From Pseudomonas sp. RIT-PI-q (GTDB lineage Bacteria; Pseudomonadota; Gammaproteobacteria; Pseudomonadales; Pseudomonadaceae): a stretch of 64,000 nt of DNA. Each line of letters starts with the position of its first letter. Position 1 is the stretch's first letter. The stretch covers positions 124,001 to 188,000 of the forward strand of contig NZ_LHPC01000021.1 in the NCBI RefSeq assembly GCF_001297125.1, written 5' to 3'. Below, piece after piece: positions 16,101 through 26,559 of this stretch. A model generated the notes under the pieces. It did not search any database. It was not told the DNA's origin and worked only from the letters and a program-made list of their open reading frames with translations. The position numbers and the translations under genes were made by a program.

Positions 16101-16481
16101 TTACTCCGGCTTCTGATAGCTATCAATCACTTCCTGCGCCGCCCGAAACGCATCGATCGCCGCCGGCGCACCGGCATACACCGCGCAATGCAGCAATGTC
16201 TCGCGAATCTCTTCCACGGTGCAGCCATTGTTCAGCGCGCCGCGCACATGGCCTTTCAACTCTTGCGGGCACTTCAACGCGGTCAGCGCGGCGAGGGTGA
16301 TCAGGCTGCGGGTTTTCAGCGGCAATCCCTCACGATTCCAGACGCTGCCCCACGCGTGCTCGTTGACGAAGTCTTGCAGCGGCTGGCTGAACTCGGTGGC
16401 GTTGCCCAGTGCGCGGTCGACGAAGGCATCGCCCATCACTTGGCGGCGGACTTCAACGCCAGGTTTTTTATTCTCGGTCAT
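16101..16481 (-). CDS. Carboxymuconolactone decarboxylase family protein (PcaC-like)
   Basis: A 126-residue protein close in length and sequence to 4-carboxymuconolactone decarboxylase of the protocatechuate branch (TRSLITLAALTAL, GHVRGALNNGCTVEEIRETLLH, YAGAPAAIDAFRAAQEV). It keeps the Glu/His pair EIRETLLHCAVYAG of the family active site, but lacks the CxxC of the AhpD branch. No other beta-ketoadipate genes are nearby, so either it is an orphan copy or it acts on another lactone. The start overlaps the end of the antiporter gene by 14 bp and has GAGGGA upstream, so it is translated from the same message. Confidence 0.83.
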   Translation of the reverse strand: MTENKKPGVEVRRQVMGDAFVDRALGNATEFSQPLQDFVNEHAWGSVWNREGLPLKTRSLITLAALTALKCPQELKGHVRGALNNGCTVEEIRETLLHCAVYAGAPAAIDAFRAAQEVIDSYQKPE

Positions 16482-17529
16482 GCAATTCCCTCTTTTGGTG
16501 TTGGCGACGCCAGGCGCGCAGCGACGTGAACAGCAAAAACGCCACCAGCGCCGGCAGGACGAAAAACAGCATCAGGTGTTCAAGCTTGCCGGCGAGCGGC
16601 ATGCCGGTGGTGAATGACACCACGTGCAGACCGTAAGCCAGATACAAACCGAGGAACAGCAGACCTTCGGCGCGGGTCACCCGGTAACCGGAATAGAACA
16701 CCGGCAGGCACAGCGTCGCGACGCCGAGCATCACCGGCAGGTCGAAATCCAGGGCGTTGGGCGAGACCGACAATGGCGACGGGGCGACCAGCGCGGTGAA
16801 ACCGAGCACGCCCAGCAGGTTGAACAGGTTGCTGCCGATCACGTTGCCCACGGCGATCTCCCGCTCACCGCGCAACGCGGCGATCAACGAGGTGGCCAGT
16901 TCCGGCAGGGACGTGCTGACGGCAACGATGGTCAGGCCGATGATCCGTTCCGACAGCCCCAGGTCGGTGGCGACCGCCACCGCAGCGCCCAACAACAAGT
17001 GCCCGGCATACACCAGCATCGCCAGTCCGGCTACGATCATCAGCAGGCTGCTGATCCAGGGCGCTTGCGGGGTATCGTGGGTGGTCGATTGCGGACGGGC
17101 CGAGTGCCGCGACTGGCGCAGCAGCAAGCCCAGATACAGCACCATGGCTGCCAGTAATAGAACGCCATCGGTTCGGGTCAGCTCTTCATTCCACGCCAGT
17201 ACGAACACCAACAGGCTGGCGCCAATCATCAGCGGAATATCCAGGCGCACCAGTTGCCGCGACACCCGCAGCGGGATGATCAGCGCCGAGAGGCCGAGGG
17301 TCACGAGGATGTTGAAAATGCTGCTGCCGATCACGCTACCGACAGCGATGTCAGCGTTTTGCGCCAGGGTCGCTTGCAGGCTGACCGCCATCTGCGGTGC
17401 GCTGCTGCCAAGGGCGACGATGGTCAGGCCGATAATCAGCGGTCGCACGTGCAACCGCGCAGCCAGGCGCACGGCAGCGCGCACCATCAGCTCGGCGCCG
17501 GCGATCAGCAAGACCAGGCCGCTGAGCAA
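16468..17529 (-). CDS. Calcium/sodium antiporter, CaCA family (YrbG-like)
   Basis: An inner-membrane cation exchanger with two inverted halves. The alpha-repeats are GLTIVALGSSAPQMAVSLQA (first half) and GLTIVAVSTSLPELATSLIA (second half), each followed by AVGSVIGSS or AVGNVIGSN. It has 353 residues from a TTG at 17529. This start is uncertain: no ribosome binding site precedes it, and the frame is open further upstream, where GGAG stands 8 bp before an ATT codon (17565-17567 region). It lies between the RlpA-like gene and the decarboxylase-like gene on one leftward operon. The E. coli counterpart borders kdsD, but here it does not. Confidence 0.85.
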   Translation of the reverse strand: MLSGLVLLIAGAELMVRAAVRLAARLHVRPLIIGLTIVALGSSAPQMAVSLQATLAQNADIAVGSVIGSSIFNILVTLGLSALIIPLRVSRQLVRLDIPLMIGASLLVFVLAWNEELTRTDGVLLLAAMVLYLGLLLRQSRHSARPQSTTHDTPQAPWISSLLMIVAGLAMLVYAGHLLLGAAVAVATDLGLSERIIGLTIVAVSTSLPELATSLIAALRGEREIAVGNVIGSNLFNLLGVLGFTALVAPSPLSVSPNALDFDLPVMLGVATLCLPVFYSGYRVTRAEGLLFLGLYLAYGLHVVSFTTGMPLAGKLEHLMLFFVLPALVAFLLFTSLRAWRRQHQKRELHDRE

Positions 17530-17588
17530 TTCGATCAGGCTGATCAGGGGGATATCGGCTAGTCCGAAAATGGTCGGGGCTCCGTCTG

Positions 17589-17963
17589 TCAGTCGTCGAG
17601 GGCTTGCACGCGCACCCGTGCGGTGCCGCTCCTGAGCATACCCAGTTGTTCGGCGGCCTCGTGTGAAAGATCGATCAGGCGCCCACGGGTATGTGGCCCA
17701 CGATCGTTGATGCGCACCACGCAGGATTTGTCGTTATTGAGATTGGTGACCTTCACCCGCGTACCAAAGGGTAGCTGGCGATGGGCAGCGGTCAGGGAAT
17801 TCTTGTTGAAACGCTCGCCACTGGCGGTGCGCTTGCCTTGGTGTTTGGCGCCGTAATAGGACGCCATGCCGGTCTTGTCGTAGCCGTGCGGATCGATGAC
17901 ATCGTTACTGGCACAACCGGCCAGCAAAGAGAGCAGGGCGCAGGCACTGAGCAGACGCTTCAT
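17589..17963 (-). CDS. RlpA-like septal ring lipoprotein
   Basis: A 124-residue lipoprotein with a lipobox (LLSLLAGC, modified Cys about residue 18) and one double-psi beta-barrel. Motifs are GMASYYGAKHQGKRTASGERF, LPFGTRVKVTNL and VVRINDRGPHTRGRLIDLS, with the conserved Asp/His of the RlpA active cleft. The family includes lytic transglycosylases acting on peptide-stripped glycan. It lacks the C-terminal SPOR domain of full RlpA, so it is a short paralogue. The ATG at 17963 is chosen over an upstream in-frame ATG because the region above it is REP sequence. Confidence 0.88.
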   Translation of the reverse strand: MKRLLSACALLSLLAGCASNDVIDPHGYDKTGMASYYGAKHQGKRTASGERFNKNSLTAAHRQLPFGTRVKVTNLNNDKSCVVRINDRGPHTRGRLIDLSHEAAEQLGMLRSGTARVRVQALDD

Positions 17964-17985
17964 AAACGGTTTCCCTGAAACAAAT

Positions 17986-18054
17986 GTGGGAACGGGCTTG
18001 CCCGCGATGGCAATGTATCTGATACACCGCCATCGCGGGCAAGCCCGCTCCCAC
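17986..18054. repeat. Inverted REP pair
   Basis: GTGGGAACGGGCTTGCCCGC GATGGC faces its reverse complement with a short AT-rich centre. It lies between gatB and the RlpA-like gene. Confidence 0.87.
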
Positions 18055-18100
18055 GGGGTTTGAGTCGGACGCAACATCCCACCCGCACCATTGATTGCAA

Positions 18101-19546
18101 TCAGCCTTCGAGCTTGCTTTTCAGCAGTTCGTTGACCTGTTGCGGGTTGGCCTTGCCTTTGGAGGCTTTCATGGCCTGGCCGACGAAGAAGCCGAACATC
18201 TTGCCGCGTTTGGCTTCGTCGGCCGCGCGGTATTGCTCGACCTGCTCGGCGTTGGCCGCGAGCATTTCGTCCAGCACCGCCGAGATCGCACCCGTGTCGG
18301 TCACTTGCTTCAAGCCGCGCTTGTCGATGATCTCGTCCGCGCTGCCTTCGCCGTTGGCCATCGCTTCAAACACCACCTTGGCGATTTTGCCGGAGATGGT
18401 GTTGTCCTTGATGCGCAGCAACATGCCGCCCAGTTGCTCGGCCGAGACCGGCGACTGCTCGATGTCCAGGCCTTGCTTGTTCAACAGGCTGCCCAGTTCA
18501 ACCATCACCCAGTTGGCCGCCAGCTTGGCGTCGCCGCTGATGCTCACGACTTTCTCGAAGTAATCGGCTTGCTCACGGCTGGTGGCCAGGACGCTGGCGT
18601 CGTAGACCGACAGGCCGAACTGTTCCTGGAAGCGCTCGCGTTTCTGTGGCGGCAATTCCGGCAGGGTCGCGCGCACGTCGTCGAGGAACGAGTTCTCGAT
18701 GACCACCGGCAGCAGGTCCGGATCCGGGAAGTAACGGTAGTCGTTGGCTTCCTCTTTGCTGCGCATCGGACGGGTTTCGTCCTTGTTCGGATCGTACAGG
18801 CGAGTCTGCTGGATCACCCGGCCGCCGTCTTCGATCAACTCGATCTGACGCTGCACTTCGGTGTTGATCGCCTTCTCGATGAAACGGAACGAGTTGACGT
18901 TCTTGATCTCGCAGCGCGTACCGAATTCAACCTGGCCTTTCGGACGGATCGACACGTTGCAGTCGCAACGCAGCGAACCTTCGGCCATGTTGCCGTCGCA
19001 GATGCCCAGGTAACGCACCAGCGCGTGGACCGCCTTGACGTAAGCTACGGCTTCCTTGGCGCTGCGCATGTCCGGCTCGGAAACGATTTCCAGCAGCGGT
19101 GTGCCGGCGCGGTTCAGGTCGATGCCGGTGGCGCCGTTGAATTCTTCGTGCAGGCTTTTACCGGCGTCTTCTTCCAGGTGCGCGCGGGTGATGCCGACGC
19201 GTTTGACCGTGCCGTCTTCCAGGGCGATGTCCAGGTGGCCCTTGCCGACGATCGGCAATTCCATCTGGCTGATCTGGTAGCCCTTGGGCAGGTCCGGGTA
19301 GAAATAGTTTTTGCGGGCGAACACGTTGTGCTGGCCGATCTCGGCATCGATCGCCAGGCCGAACATCACCGCCATGCGCACCGCTTCCTGGTTCAGCACC
19401 GGCAGTACGCCGGGCATGCCCAGGTCTACCAGGCTGGCCTGGGTGTTCGGCTCGGAGCCAAACGTGGTGGAGCTACCGGAAAAAATTTTCGACCGGGTGG
19501 TGAGCTGGGTATGAATCTCCAGCCCGATCACGACTTCCCATTGCAT
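18101..19546 (-). CDS. gatB: Asp-tRNA(Asn)/Glu-tRNA(Gln) amidotransferase subunit B
   Basis: The tRNA-binding and kinase/transamidation subunit of GatCAB, which converts mischarged Glu-tRNA(Gln) or Asp-tRNA(Asn). It has 481 residues from the ATG at 19546 (CTGAGGAGA upstream); the frame extends 23 codons more without support. Hallmarks are [11 protein letters not shown] at the start, [17 protein letters not shown]-site CDCNVSIRP, and RFIEKAI. The C-terminal YqeY-like tail has the usual helical repeats. It is the last gene of gatCAB. Confidence 0.96.
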   Translation of the reverse strand: MQWEVVIGLEIHTQLTTRSKIFSGSSTTFGSEPNTQASLVDLGMPGVLPVLNQEAVRMAVMFGLAIDAEIGQHNVFARKNYFYPDLPKGYQISQMELPIVGKGHLDIALEDGTVKRVGITRAHLEEDAGKSLHEEFNGATGIDLNRAGTPLLEIVSEPDMRSAKEAVAYVKAVHALVRYLGICDGNMAEGSLRCDCNVSIRPKGQVEFGTRCEIKNVNSFRFIEKAINTEVQRQIELIEDGGRVIQQTRLYDPNKDETRPMRSKEEANDYRYFPDPDLLPVVIENSFLDDVRATLPELPPQKRERFQEQFGLSVYDASVLATSREQADYFEKVVSISGDAKLAANWVMVELGSLLNKQGLDIEQSPVSAEQLGGMLLRIKDNTISGKIAKVVFEAMANGEGSADEIIDKRGLKQVTDTGAISAVLDEMLAANAEQVEQYRAADEAKRGKMFGFFVGQAMKASKGKANPQQVNELLKSKLEG

Positions 19547-19556
19547 GTGTTTCTCC

Positions 19557-21008
19557 TCAGAAGCCGGTTGGGGTGCGGGTGTGCCAGTCAGTGTTTTGCT
19601 GATACTGATGGGCAACGTTCAACAGGCGACCTTCCTGGAAATACGGGGCAAGCAGTTGCACGCCGACCGGCAGGCCATCGACAAAACCGGCTGGCATGGA
19701 CAAGCCCGGCAGACCGGCGAGGTTGGCGGTGATGGTGTAGACGTCTTCCAGGTACGCAGCGACCGGGTCGCTGTTCTTGGCGCCAAGCTTCCAGGCCGGG
19801 TTCGGCGTGGTTGGGCCGAGGATGATGTCGACCTCATTAAAGGCAGCCATGAAGTCGTTCTTGATCAGACGACGAATTTTCTGCGCCTTCAGGTAGTAGG
19901 CGTCGTAGTAACCGGCGGACAGCGCGTAGGCACCGACCATGATCCGGCGCTGCACTTCCGGGCCGAAACCTTCGCCACGGGAACGCTTGTACAGGTCGAT
20001 CAGGTTTTTCGGGTCTTCGCAGCGATAGCCGAAACGCACGCCGTCGAAACGCGACAGGTTGGAAGAAGCTTCAGCGGGCGCAATCACGTAGTACGCAGGA
20101 ATCGCGTGCTGCATGTTCGGCAGGCTGATTTCCTTGACCACGGCGCCGAGCTTTTCCAGCTCCTTGACGCTGTTGTGGATCAGATCGGCGATGCGCGGGT
20201 CGAGACCGGCGCTGAAGTATTCCTTCGGCACGCCAATGCGCAGGCCTTGCAGCGAACCGTTGAGGCTGGCGCTGTAATCAGGCACGGGCTCGTCGATGCT
20301 GGTGGAGTCTTGCGGGTCGAAACCGGCCATGCCTTGCAGCAGGATGGCGCAGTCTTCGGCGGTGCGCGCCAACGGGCCGCCCTGGTCGAGACTGGAGGCG
20401 TAAGCGATCATGCCCCAGCGCGAAACACGACCGTACGTCGGTTTCAGGCCGGTGAGGTTAGTCAGTGCAGCGGGCTGACGGATCGAGCCGCCGGTATCGG
20501 TACCGGTGGCCGCAGGCAGCAGACGAGCGGCAACCGCCGCCGCCGAACCACCGGACGAACCGCCCGGGACGTGTTCCAGGTTCCACGGGTTTTTCACCGG
20601 GCCGTAGTAGCTCGACTCGTTGGCCGAACCCATGGCGAATTCGTCCATGTTGGTCTTGCCCAGGGTCACGGCCCCGGCAGCGGCCAGCTTGGCGACCACG
20701 GTCGCGTCGTACGGTGCCTTGAAGTTGTCGAGCATCTTCGAGCCGCAGCTGGTGCGGATGCCCTGGGTGCAGAACAGGTCTTTGTGGGCGATCGGCGCGC
20801 CGAGCAGGGCGCCGTTCTCACCGTTGGCCCGGCGTGCGTCAGCGGCTTTCGCCTGCGCCAGCGCCAGGTCTTCGGTGAGGCTGATGAAGCTGTTGAGCTG
20901 CGGATCGAGCTGGGCGATGCGCGCCAGCAGGACTTTGGTCAGCTCTTCGGAAGAAAACTTTTTATCGGCGAGTCCGCGGGCGATCTCGGCCAGAGTCAAT
21001 TGATGCAT
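19557..21008 (-). CDS. gatA: Asp-tRNA(Asn)/Glu-tRNA(Gln) amidotransferase subunit A
   Basis: The glutaminase subunit of GatCAB, which releases ammonia from glutamine for transamidation. It has 483 residues of the amidase-signature family. The Ser-cisSer-Lys triad is K76 (APIAHKD), S151 (PGGSSGGSA) and S175 ([10 protein letters not shown]), with the spacing of characterised GatA proteins. The gene lies 16 bp after gatC and 10 bp before gatB. Confidence 0.97.
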   Translation of the reverse strand: MHQLTLAEIARGLADKKFSSEELTKVLLARIAQLDPQLNSFISLTEDLALAQAKAADARRANGENGALLGAPIAHKDLFCTQGIRTSCGSKMLDNFKAPYDATVVAKLAAAGAVTLGKTNMDEFAMGSANESSYYGPVKNPWNLEHVPGGSSGGSAAAVAARLLPAATGTDTGGSIRQPAALTNLTGLKPTYGRVSRWGMIAYASSLDQGGPLARTAEDCAILLQGMAGFDPQDSTSIDEPVPDYSASLNGSLQGLRIGVPKEYFSAGLDPRIADLIHNSVKELEKLGAVVKEISLPNMQHAIPAYYVIAPAEASSNLSRFDGVRFGYRCEDPKNLIDLYKRSRGEGFGPEVQRRIMVGAYALSAGYYDAYYLKAQKIRRLIKNDFMAAFNEVDIILGPTTPNPAWKLGAKNSDPVAAYLEDVYTITANLAGLPGLSMPAGFVDGLPVGVQLLAPYFQEGRLLNVAHQYQQNTDWHTRTPTGF

Positions 21009-21024
21009 TGCAGGCTCTTTCCCT

Positions 21025-21312
21025 TTAGTCGATGACTTTCGGAACCAGGTACAGGCCGTTTTCGACCGCTGGTGCGATGGACTGATAGGCCTCGCGATGA
21101 TTAGTCTCGGTCACGACGTCTGCACGCAGGCGCTGGCTGGCTTCCAGTGGGTGGGCGAGCGGCTCGATACCGTCAGTATTGACCGCCTGCATTTCGTCGA
21201 CCAGCCCGAGAATGCTGTTCAGGGCCGAAGTGATGTGTGGAAGATCGGCATCATTGAGGCCAAGACAGGCCAGATGAGCGATTTTTTCCACGTCGGAGCG
21301 TTCAAGCGCCAT
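21025..21312 (-). CDS. gatC: Asp-tRNA(Asn)/Glu-tRNA(Gln) amidotransferase subunit C
   Basis: A 95-residue stabilising subunit that wraps around GatA and GatB. It has the usual start [19 protein letters not shown] and the central [19 protein letters not shown]. It opens the gatCAB operon, divergent from mreB across 210 bp that must contain both promoters. Confidence 0.95.
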   Translation of the reverse strand: MALERSDVEKIAHLACLGLNDADLPHITSALNSILGLVDEMQAVNTDGIEPLAHPLEASQRLRADVVTETNHREAYQSIAPAVENGLYLVPKVID

Positions 21313-21510
21313 GGGAATCTCCAGTGGAAAACAGAACGGACGGCGTCCGTGTGTTAGATTGTCGGAACACTACCGCATTTCTACGGTCATAAGGCCGCGA
21401 TTGTGGGGGTTGGTGCACAGAAAAGCGGCCAATTTAACATATTGGCGCCTTGCCCAAAATCCCTGTCGTTGTTAGAGTTTGCCGCACTTTTTTACCCACG
21501 CGTTGCCTAG

Positions 21511-22560
<1,050 letters not shown>

Positions 22561-22592
22561 ATCGCCGGTTTGCCTCTATGCTGTTGAGCGCG

Positions 22593-22618
22593 CAGGCAGC
22601 ACTTTGCAGTGCTGCCTG
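22593..22618 (+). terminator. Hairpin between mreB and mreC
   Basis: AGGCAGCACT, the loop TTGC, AGTGCTGCCT (22594-22617, extended one C-G pair). It lies 33 bp after the mreB stop and lacks a long T run. It may partly end mreB transcription or stabilise its message, allowing more MreB than MreC/MreD. Confidence 0.5.
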
Positions 22619-22703
22619 TTGGCGTTTATCTTCTGTCAGTCTGCATCCAGGCCGGTTTGATGCCGTATGAGTAAAGAGAACATTTGCCTGGGAGGAGCGG
22701 CTT

Positions 22704-23837
22704 ATTAAACCGCTTTTCTCGAAAGGTCCCTCACTGGGCGTGCGCTTGTTGGTGCTGGTCGTGCTTTCGATCGCGTTGATGGTGGTCGATGCCCGCTTCA
22801 CACTGCTCAAGCCAGTGCGTAGCCAAATGTCGCTGGTATTGATGCAGTCTTACTGGATCACCGACCTGCCGCAGCGGCTATGGCAAGGTGTGGCCAGCCA
22901 GTTTGGCAGCCGTACCGAACTCGTCGCCGAAAACGAAAAACTCAAGACTGAAAACCTGCTGTTGCAGGGGCGCATGCAAAAGCTTGCCGCCCTCACCGAG
23001 CAGAACGTTCGGCTGCGCGAGTTGCTCAACTCTTCCGCGCTGGTCAACGAGAAGGTCGAAGTGGCCGAGTTGATCGGCATGGACCCCAACCCCTTCACCC
23101 ATCGCATCATCATCAACAAAGGTGAGCGCGACGGTGTGGTCCTCGGCCAACCGGTGCTGGATGCCCGCGGTCTGATGGGCCAGGTGGTGGAGTTGATGCC
23201 GTACACCTCCCGCGTCCTGCTGCTGACCGACACCACCCACAGCATTCCGGTTCAGGTGAACCGCAACGGTCTGCGGGCGATTGCCAGCGGCACCGGTAAC
23301 CCGGAGCGCCTGGAGTTGCGTCACGTTGCAGACACTGCCGATATCAAGGAAGGCGATCTGCTGGTCAGCTCGGGTCTCGGTCAGCGGTTCCCGGCGGGCT
23401 ACCCGGTGGCGACGGTCAAGGAAGTGATTCACGATTCCGGTCAGCCGTTTGCCATTGTCCGCGCCGTGCCGCCCGCCGCTTTGAACCGCAGCCGTTACTT
23501 GCTGCTGGTGTTCAGTGACGGCCGTACAGCCGAAGAGCGCGCCAATGAAGCCGCCCAGGCTCAGGAAGCTTTGGACCAGCACGGTGGTGGGCCGATCATT
23601 CCGGCGACTGTGCCGAAACCGGCCATCGTCCCGGCTGCAGTTGCCGCGCCAGCAGCACCCGCAGCGCCAGCCGCGGCCCCTGCTGCAACGCCGGCCAAAC
23701 CTGCTGCCGCAGCACCGGCCCAGCCCGCTGCCCCGAAACCTGCCGCAACCAAGCCGCCCGCAGCGCAACCCGCTGCCGTGAAGCCTGCTGCCAAACCGCC
23801 TGTCTCCGCGCCGGCTACCACTGGGGGACGAGAATAA
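22704..23837 (+). CDS. mreC: Rod shape-determining protein MreC
   Basis: A bitopic inner-membrane protein of the elongasome. It has a membrane helix (about 14-32, [16 protein letters not shown]), a periplasmic coiled coil ([20 protein letters not shown]), and the MreC beta-barrel core to about residue 270. The C-terminus is a long Ala/Pro/Lys low-complexity tail of roughly 100 residues. Start: GGAGGA (22691-22696) precedes an ATT at 22704 by 7 bp, giving an N-terminus reading [14 protein letters not shown]. The first normal start codon is a GTG at 22740, but it has no good ribosome binding site and would leave only a few residues before the helix. ATT is therefore my preferred, unusual start. 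Confidence 0.88.
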   Translation: MKPLFSKGPSLGVRLLVLVVLSIALMVVDARFTLLKPVRSQMSLVLMQSYWITDLPQRLWQGVASQFGSRTELVAENEKLKTENLLLQGRMQKLAALTEQNVRLRELLNSSALVNEKVEVAELIGMDPNPFTHRIIINKGERDGVVLGQPVLDARGLMGQVVELMPYTSRVLLLTDTTHSIPVQVNRNGLRAIASGTGNPERLELRHVADTADIKEGDLLVSSGLGQRFPAGYPVATVKEVIHDSGQPFAIVRAVPPAALNRSRYLLLVFSDGRTAEERANEAAQAQEALDQHGGGPIIPATVPKPAIVPAAVAAPAAPAAPAAAPAATPAKPAAAAPAQPAAPKPAATKPPAAQPAAVKPAAKPPVSAPATTGGRE

Positions 23838-24328
23838 TGGTCGGTGCTACTGCATCCCGAAACGGCTGGATCGTCTGGGTGACCTTCGCCATCGGCATGC
23901 TGCTCAGCGTTTCGCCGCTGCCGCAATTCATGGAAATCCTCCGCCCGTTGTGGCTGGCCTTGCTGTTGGCCTTCTGGGCGTTGGCCATGCCACAGAGAGT
24001 CGGCATGGTCACCGCGTGGTGCCTGGGCCTGGCCGAAGACGTGCTCTACGGCACGCTGCTCGGGCAGAACGCGCTGATCCTGACACTCATCACGTTCCTG
24101 GTGCTGTCGCTGCAACAGCGCCTGCGCATGTTCCCGATGTGGCAACAGAGCCTGGTGATCCTGGTGATTTTCGGTCTCGCGCAACTGGTTCAACTGTGGC
24201 TCAGTGCGTTGACAGGCAACCGTCAACCGACGCTGGCGCTGGTCCTGCCGGCACTGGTCAGTGCATTGCTCTGGCCCTGGATCAGCTACGGTTTGCGTGG
24301 TTTGCGTCGACGCTACAAAATCAACTAA
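23837..24328 (+). CDS. mreD: Rod shape-determining protein MreD
   Basis: A 163-residue polytopic membrane protein of the elongasome, partner of MreC. It has five to six hydrophobic segments, with family features [17 protein letters not shown] and [25 protein letters not shown]. The ATG overlaps the mreC stop (TAATG). Confidence 0.94.
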   Translation: MVGATASRNGWIVWVTFAIGMLLSVSPLPQFMEILRPLWLALLLAFWALAMPQRVGMVTAWCLGLAEDVLYGTLLGQNALILTLITFLVLSLQQRLRMFPMWQQSLVILVIFGLAQLVQLWLSALTGNRQPTLALVLPALVSALLWPWISYGLRGLRRRYKIN

Positions 24329-24372
24329 TTCGGTCAGGCATGGGCCCGCACCTCGACAAGGGAGATGTCTTG

Positions 24373-24969
24373 ATGAAACAGCTATACCTCGCTTCAGGCT
24401 CACCGCGTCGACGTGAGCTGCTCACGCAGGTCGGCGTGCCGTTCTCCGCCATCAGTGCGGACATCGATGAAACCCCTTTAAACAATGAATCCCCTTCGGC
24501 CTATGTCGAGCGCCTCGCGCGCGGCAAGGCTGAAGCCGGACGCGGCGCGGTCGTGTCCGACGCAGCGTTTTGCGTGCTGGGTGCTGATACCGCTGTGGTG
24601 CTGAACGGGAAAATTCTCGGCAAGCCAGTGGACGAAGCCGATGCGTGCGCCATGCTTATGATGCTGGCCGGTCAAGAACATGAAGTGCTGACGGCCATTG
24701 CCGTGCTTGATGGTGAACGTTGTGAGTCACGGGTTGTGCGAAGCCTGGTGCGTTTTCGCCCCATTGCTCGCGATGAAGCAGCGGCCTATTGGGCCAGTGG
24801 CGAACCGCGAGACAAGGCCGGTGGTTATGGGATTCAAGGACTGGGTGCGGTGTTTGTCGCCGGGCTCAATGGCAGCTACTCGGCGGTGGTCGGATTGCCG
24901 CTGTGCGAAACCTCGGAGCTGCTCGGCCATTTCGGCATACCCTGTTGGCAAACCCTTAACGCGCGCTGA
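24373..24969 (+). CDS. maf: Maf nucleoside triphosphate pyrophosphatase (YhdE type)
   Basis: A 198-residue house-cleaning enzyme; the YhdE branch hydrolyses dTTP/UTP. Motifs are [12 protein letters not shown] (substrate loop), [19 protein letters not shown] and [15 protein letters not shown]. The ATG at 24373 has GGAGATG nearby. The frame runs back into mreD, but those codons are antisense to nothing meaningful and lack a start signal. It lies 44 bp after mreD and before rng, an order widespread in gamma-proteobacteria. Confidence 0.94.
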   Translation: MKQLYLASGSPRRRELLTQVGVPFSAISADIDETPLNNESPSAYVERLARGKAEAGRGAVVSDAAFCVLGADTAVVLNGKILGKPVDEADACAMLMMLAGQEHEVLTAIAVLDGERCESRVVRSLVRFRPIARDEAAAYWASGEPRDKAGGYGIQGLGAVFVAGLNGSYSAVVGLPLCETSELLGHFGIPCWQTLNAR

Positions 24970-25026
24970 GCGTCGTACTGACAAGATGCGGCCATTATCG
25001 TGAACATGCCTGAACGAGACCCTGCC

Positions 25027-26484
25027 ATGAGTGAAGAGATCCTGATCAACATCACGCCGATGGAATCGCGCGTGGCGGTGGTTGAAAACGGTGTTCTGCA
25101 AGAGGTCCACGTCGAACGCACGCAAAAGCGTGGGATCGTCGGCAACATCTATAAAGGCAAAGTCGTGCGGGTTTTGCCGGGCATGCAAGCGGCATTCGTC
25201 GACATCGGCCTGGACCGCGCCGCGTTCATTCATGCCTCGGAAATTTCCCTGCGCGAAGGCCCGGCCGTGGAAAGCATCAGCTCGCTGGTTCACGAAGGCC
25301 AGAGCCTGGTGGTGCAAGTCACCAAGGACCCGATCGGCTCCAAAGGTGCGCGCCTGACCACGCAGCTGTCGATTCCCTCGCGCTATCTGGTGTACATGCC
25401 GCGCACCGCCCACGTCGGCATTTCCCTGAAGATCGAAGACGAAGCCGAGCGCGAACGCCTCAAGCAAGTGGTCACCGATTGCGTGGCCAAGGAAGGCATC
25501 AAGGAGGCCGGCGGTTTTATCCTGCGCACCGCCGCCGAAGGTGCCGGCGCCGATGAAATCCTCATGGACATCCGCTACCTGCGCCGCCTCTGGGACCAGA
25601 TCAACGAGCAGATCAAAACCATCAGCGCGCCGAGTGTGATCTACGAAGACCTCGGTCTGGCGTTGCGCACCCTGCGTGACCTGGTGAGCCCGAAGATCGA
25701 GAAGATCCGCATCGATTCCCGGGAAACCTTCCAGAAAACCACACAGTTCGTCGCCGAACTGATGCCGGAAATTGCCGATCGTCTGGAGCATTATCCGGGC
25801 GAGCGGCCGATTTTCGACCTGTACGGCGTCGAAGACGAAATCCAGAAAGCCCTCGAACGCAAAGTCCCGCTGAAGTCCGGCGGTTACCTGGTGGTGGACC
25901 CGGCGGAAGCCATGAGCACCATCGACGTCAACACCGGGGCGTTCGTCGGTCATCGCAATCTGGAAGAAACCATCTTCAAGACCAACCTCGAAGCCGCCAC
26001 CGCAATCGCCCGCCAACTGCGCCTGCGCAACCTCGGCGGGATCATCATCATCGACTTCATCGACATGGAAGATGAAGAACACCAGCGTCAGGTGCTGCGC
26101 ACGCTCGAGAAGCAACTGGAGCGCGATCACGCCAAGACCAACATCATCGGCATCACCGAGTTGGGCCTGGTGCAGATGACCCGCAAGCGCACCCGCGAAA
26201 GTCTCGAACAAGTGCTGTGCGAACCGTGCAGCAGTTGTCAGGGCCGCGGCAAGCTGAAGACCCCGGAAACCGTTTGCTACGAAATTTTCCGCGAAATCCT
26301 CCGTGAGGCGCGTGCCTATCAGGCGGAAGGCTATCGTGTATTGGCGAACCAGAAAGTGGTCGACCGTTTGCTAGATGAAGAATCGGGCAACGTCGCCGAG
26401 CTGGAAGGTTTTATCGGCCGCACCATTCGGTTCCAGGTGGAAACCATGTATTCCCAGGAACAATACGACGTGGTGCTGCTCTGA
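25027..26484 (+). CDS. rng: Ribonuclease G
   Basis: An endoribonuclease of the RNase E/G family that matures the 16S rRNA 5' end and decays some mRNAs. It has 485 residues. Features are an S1 domain at about 35-125 (RGIVGNIYKGKVVRVLPGMQ), catalytic-site aspartates in TIDVNTGAFVG and IIIIDFIDME, and the zinc-link CEPCSSCQGRG near residue 405. It lacks the long C-terminal scaffold of RNase E. The ATG at 25027 gives the normal start MSEEILINITPMESRV; a GTG at 25000 is less likely. Confidence 0.96.
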   Translation: MSEEILINITPMESRVAVVENGVLQEVHVERTQKRGIVGNIYKGKVVRVLPGMQAAFVDIGLDRAAFIHASEISLREGPAVESISSLVHEGQSLVVQVTKDPIGSKGARLTTQLSIPSRYLVYMPRTAHVGISLKIEDEAERERLKQVVTDCVAKEGIKEAGGFILRTAAEGAGADEILMDIRYLRRLWDQINEQIKTISAPSVIYEDLGLALRTLRDLVSPKIEKIRIDSRETFQKTTQFVAELMPEIADRLEHYPGERPIFDLYGVEDEIQKALERKVPLKSGGYLVVDPAEAMSTIDVNTGAFVGHRNLEETIFKTNLEAATAIARQLRLRNLGGIIIIDFIDMEDEEHQRQVLRTLEKQLERDHAKTNIIGITELGLVQMTRKRTRESLEQVLCEPCSSCQGRGKLKTPETVCYEIFREILREARAYQAEGYRVLANQKVVDRLLDEESGNVAELEGFIGRTIRFQVETMYSQEQYDVVLL

Positions 26485-26559
26485 ATCCCTGTGTTTTAAC
26501 CCGACTAGAACAGCTGGCTTCAGCTTTTTGCACTAATTTCGCCATGGGAGCCAACTGAC

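Noticed and set aside
17589..17963. Truncated pseudogene of full-length RlpA
   Set aside because: It has its own lipobox and a complete barrel domain with conserved residues, and such short RlpA-like lipoproteins are common, so it reads as intact.
18095..19732. 545-residue open frame antisense to gatB
   Set aside because: Val/Asp/His/Gln-rich composition typical of antisense frames in GC-rich genes; gatB is unmistakable.
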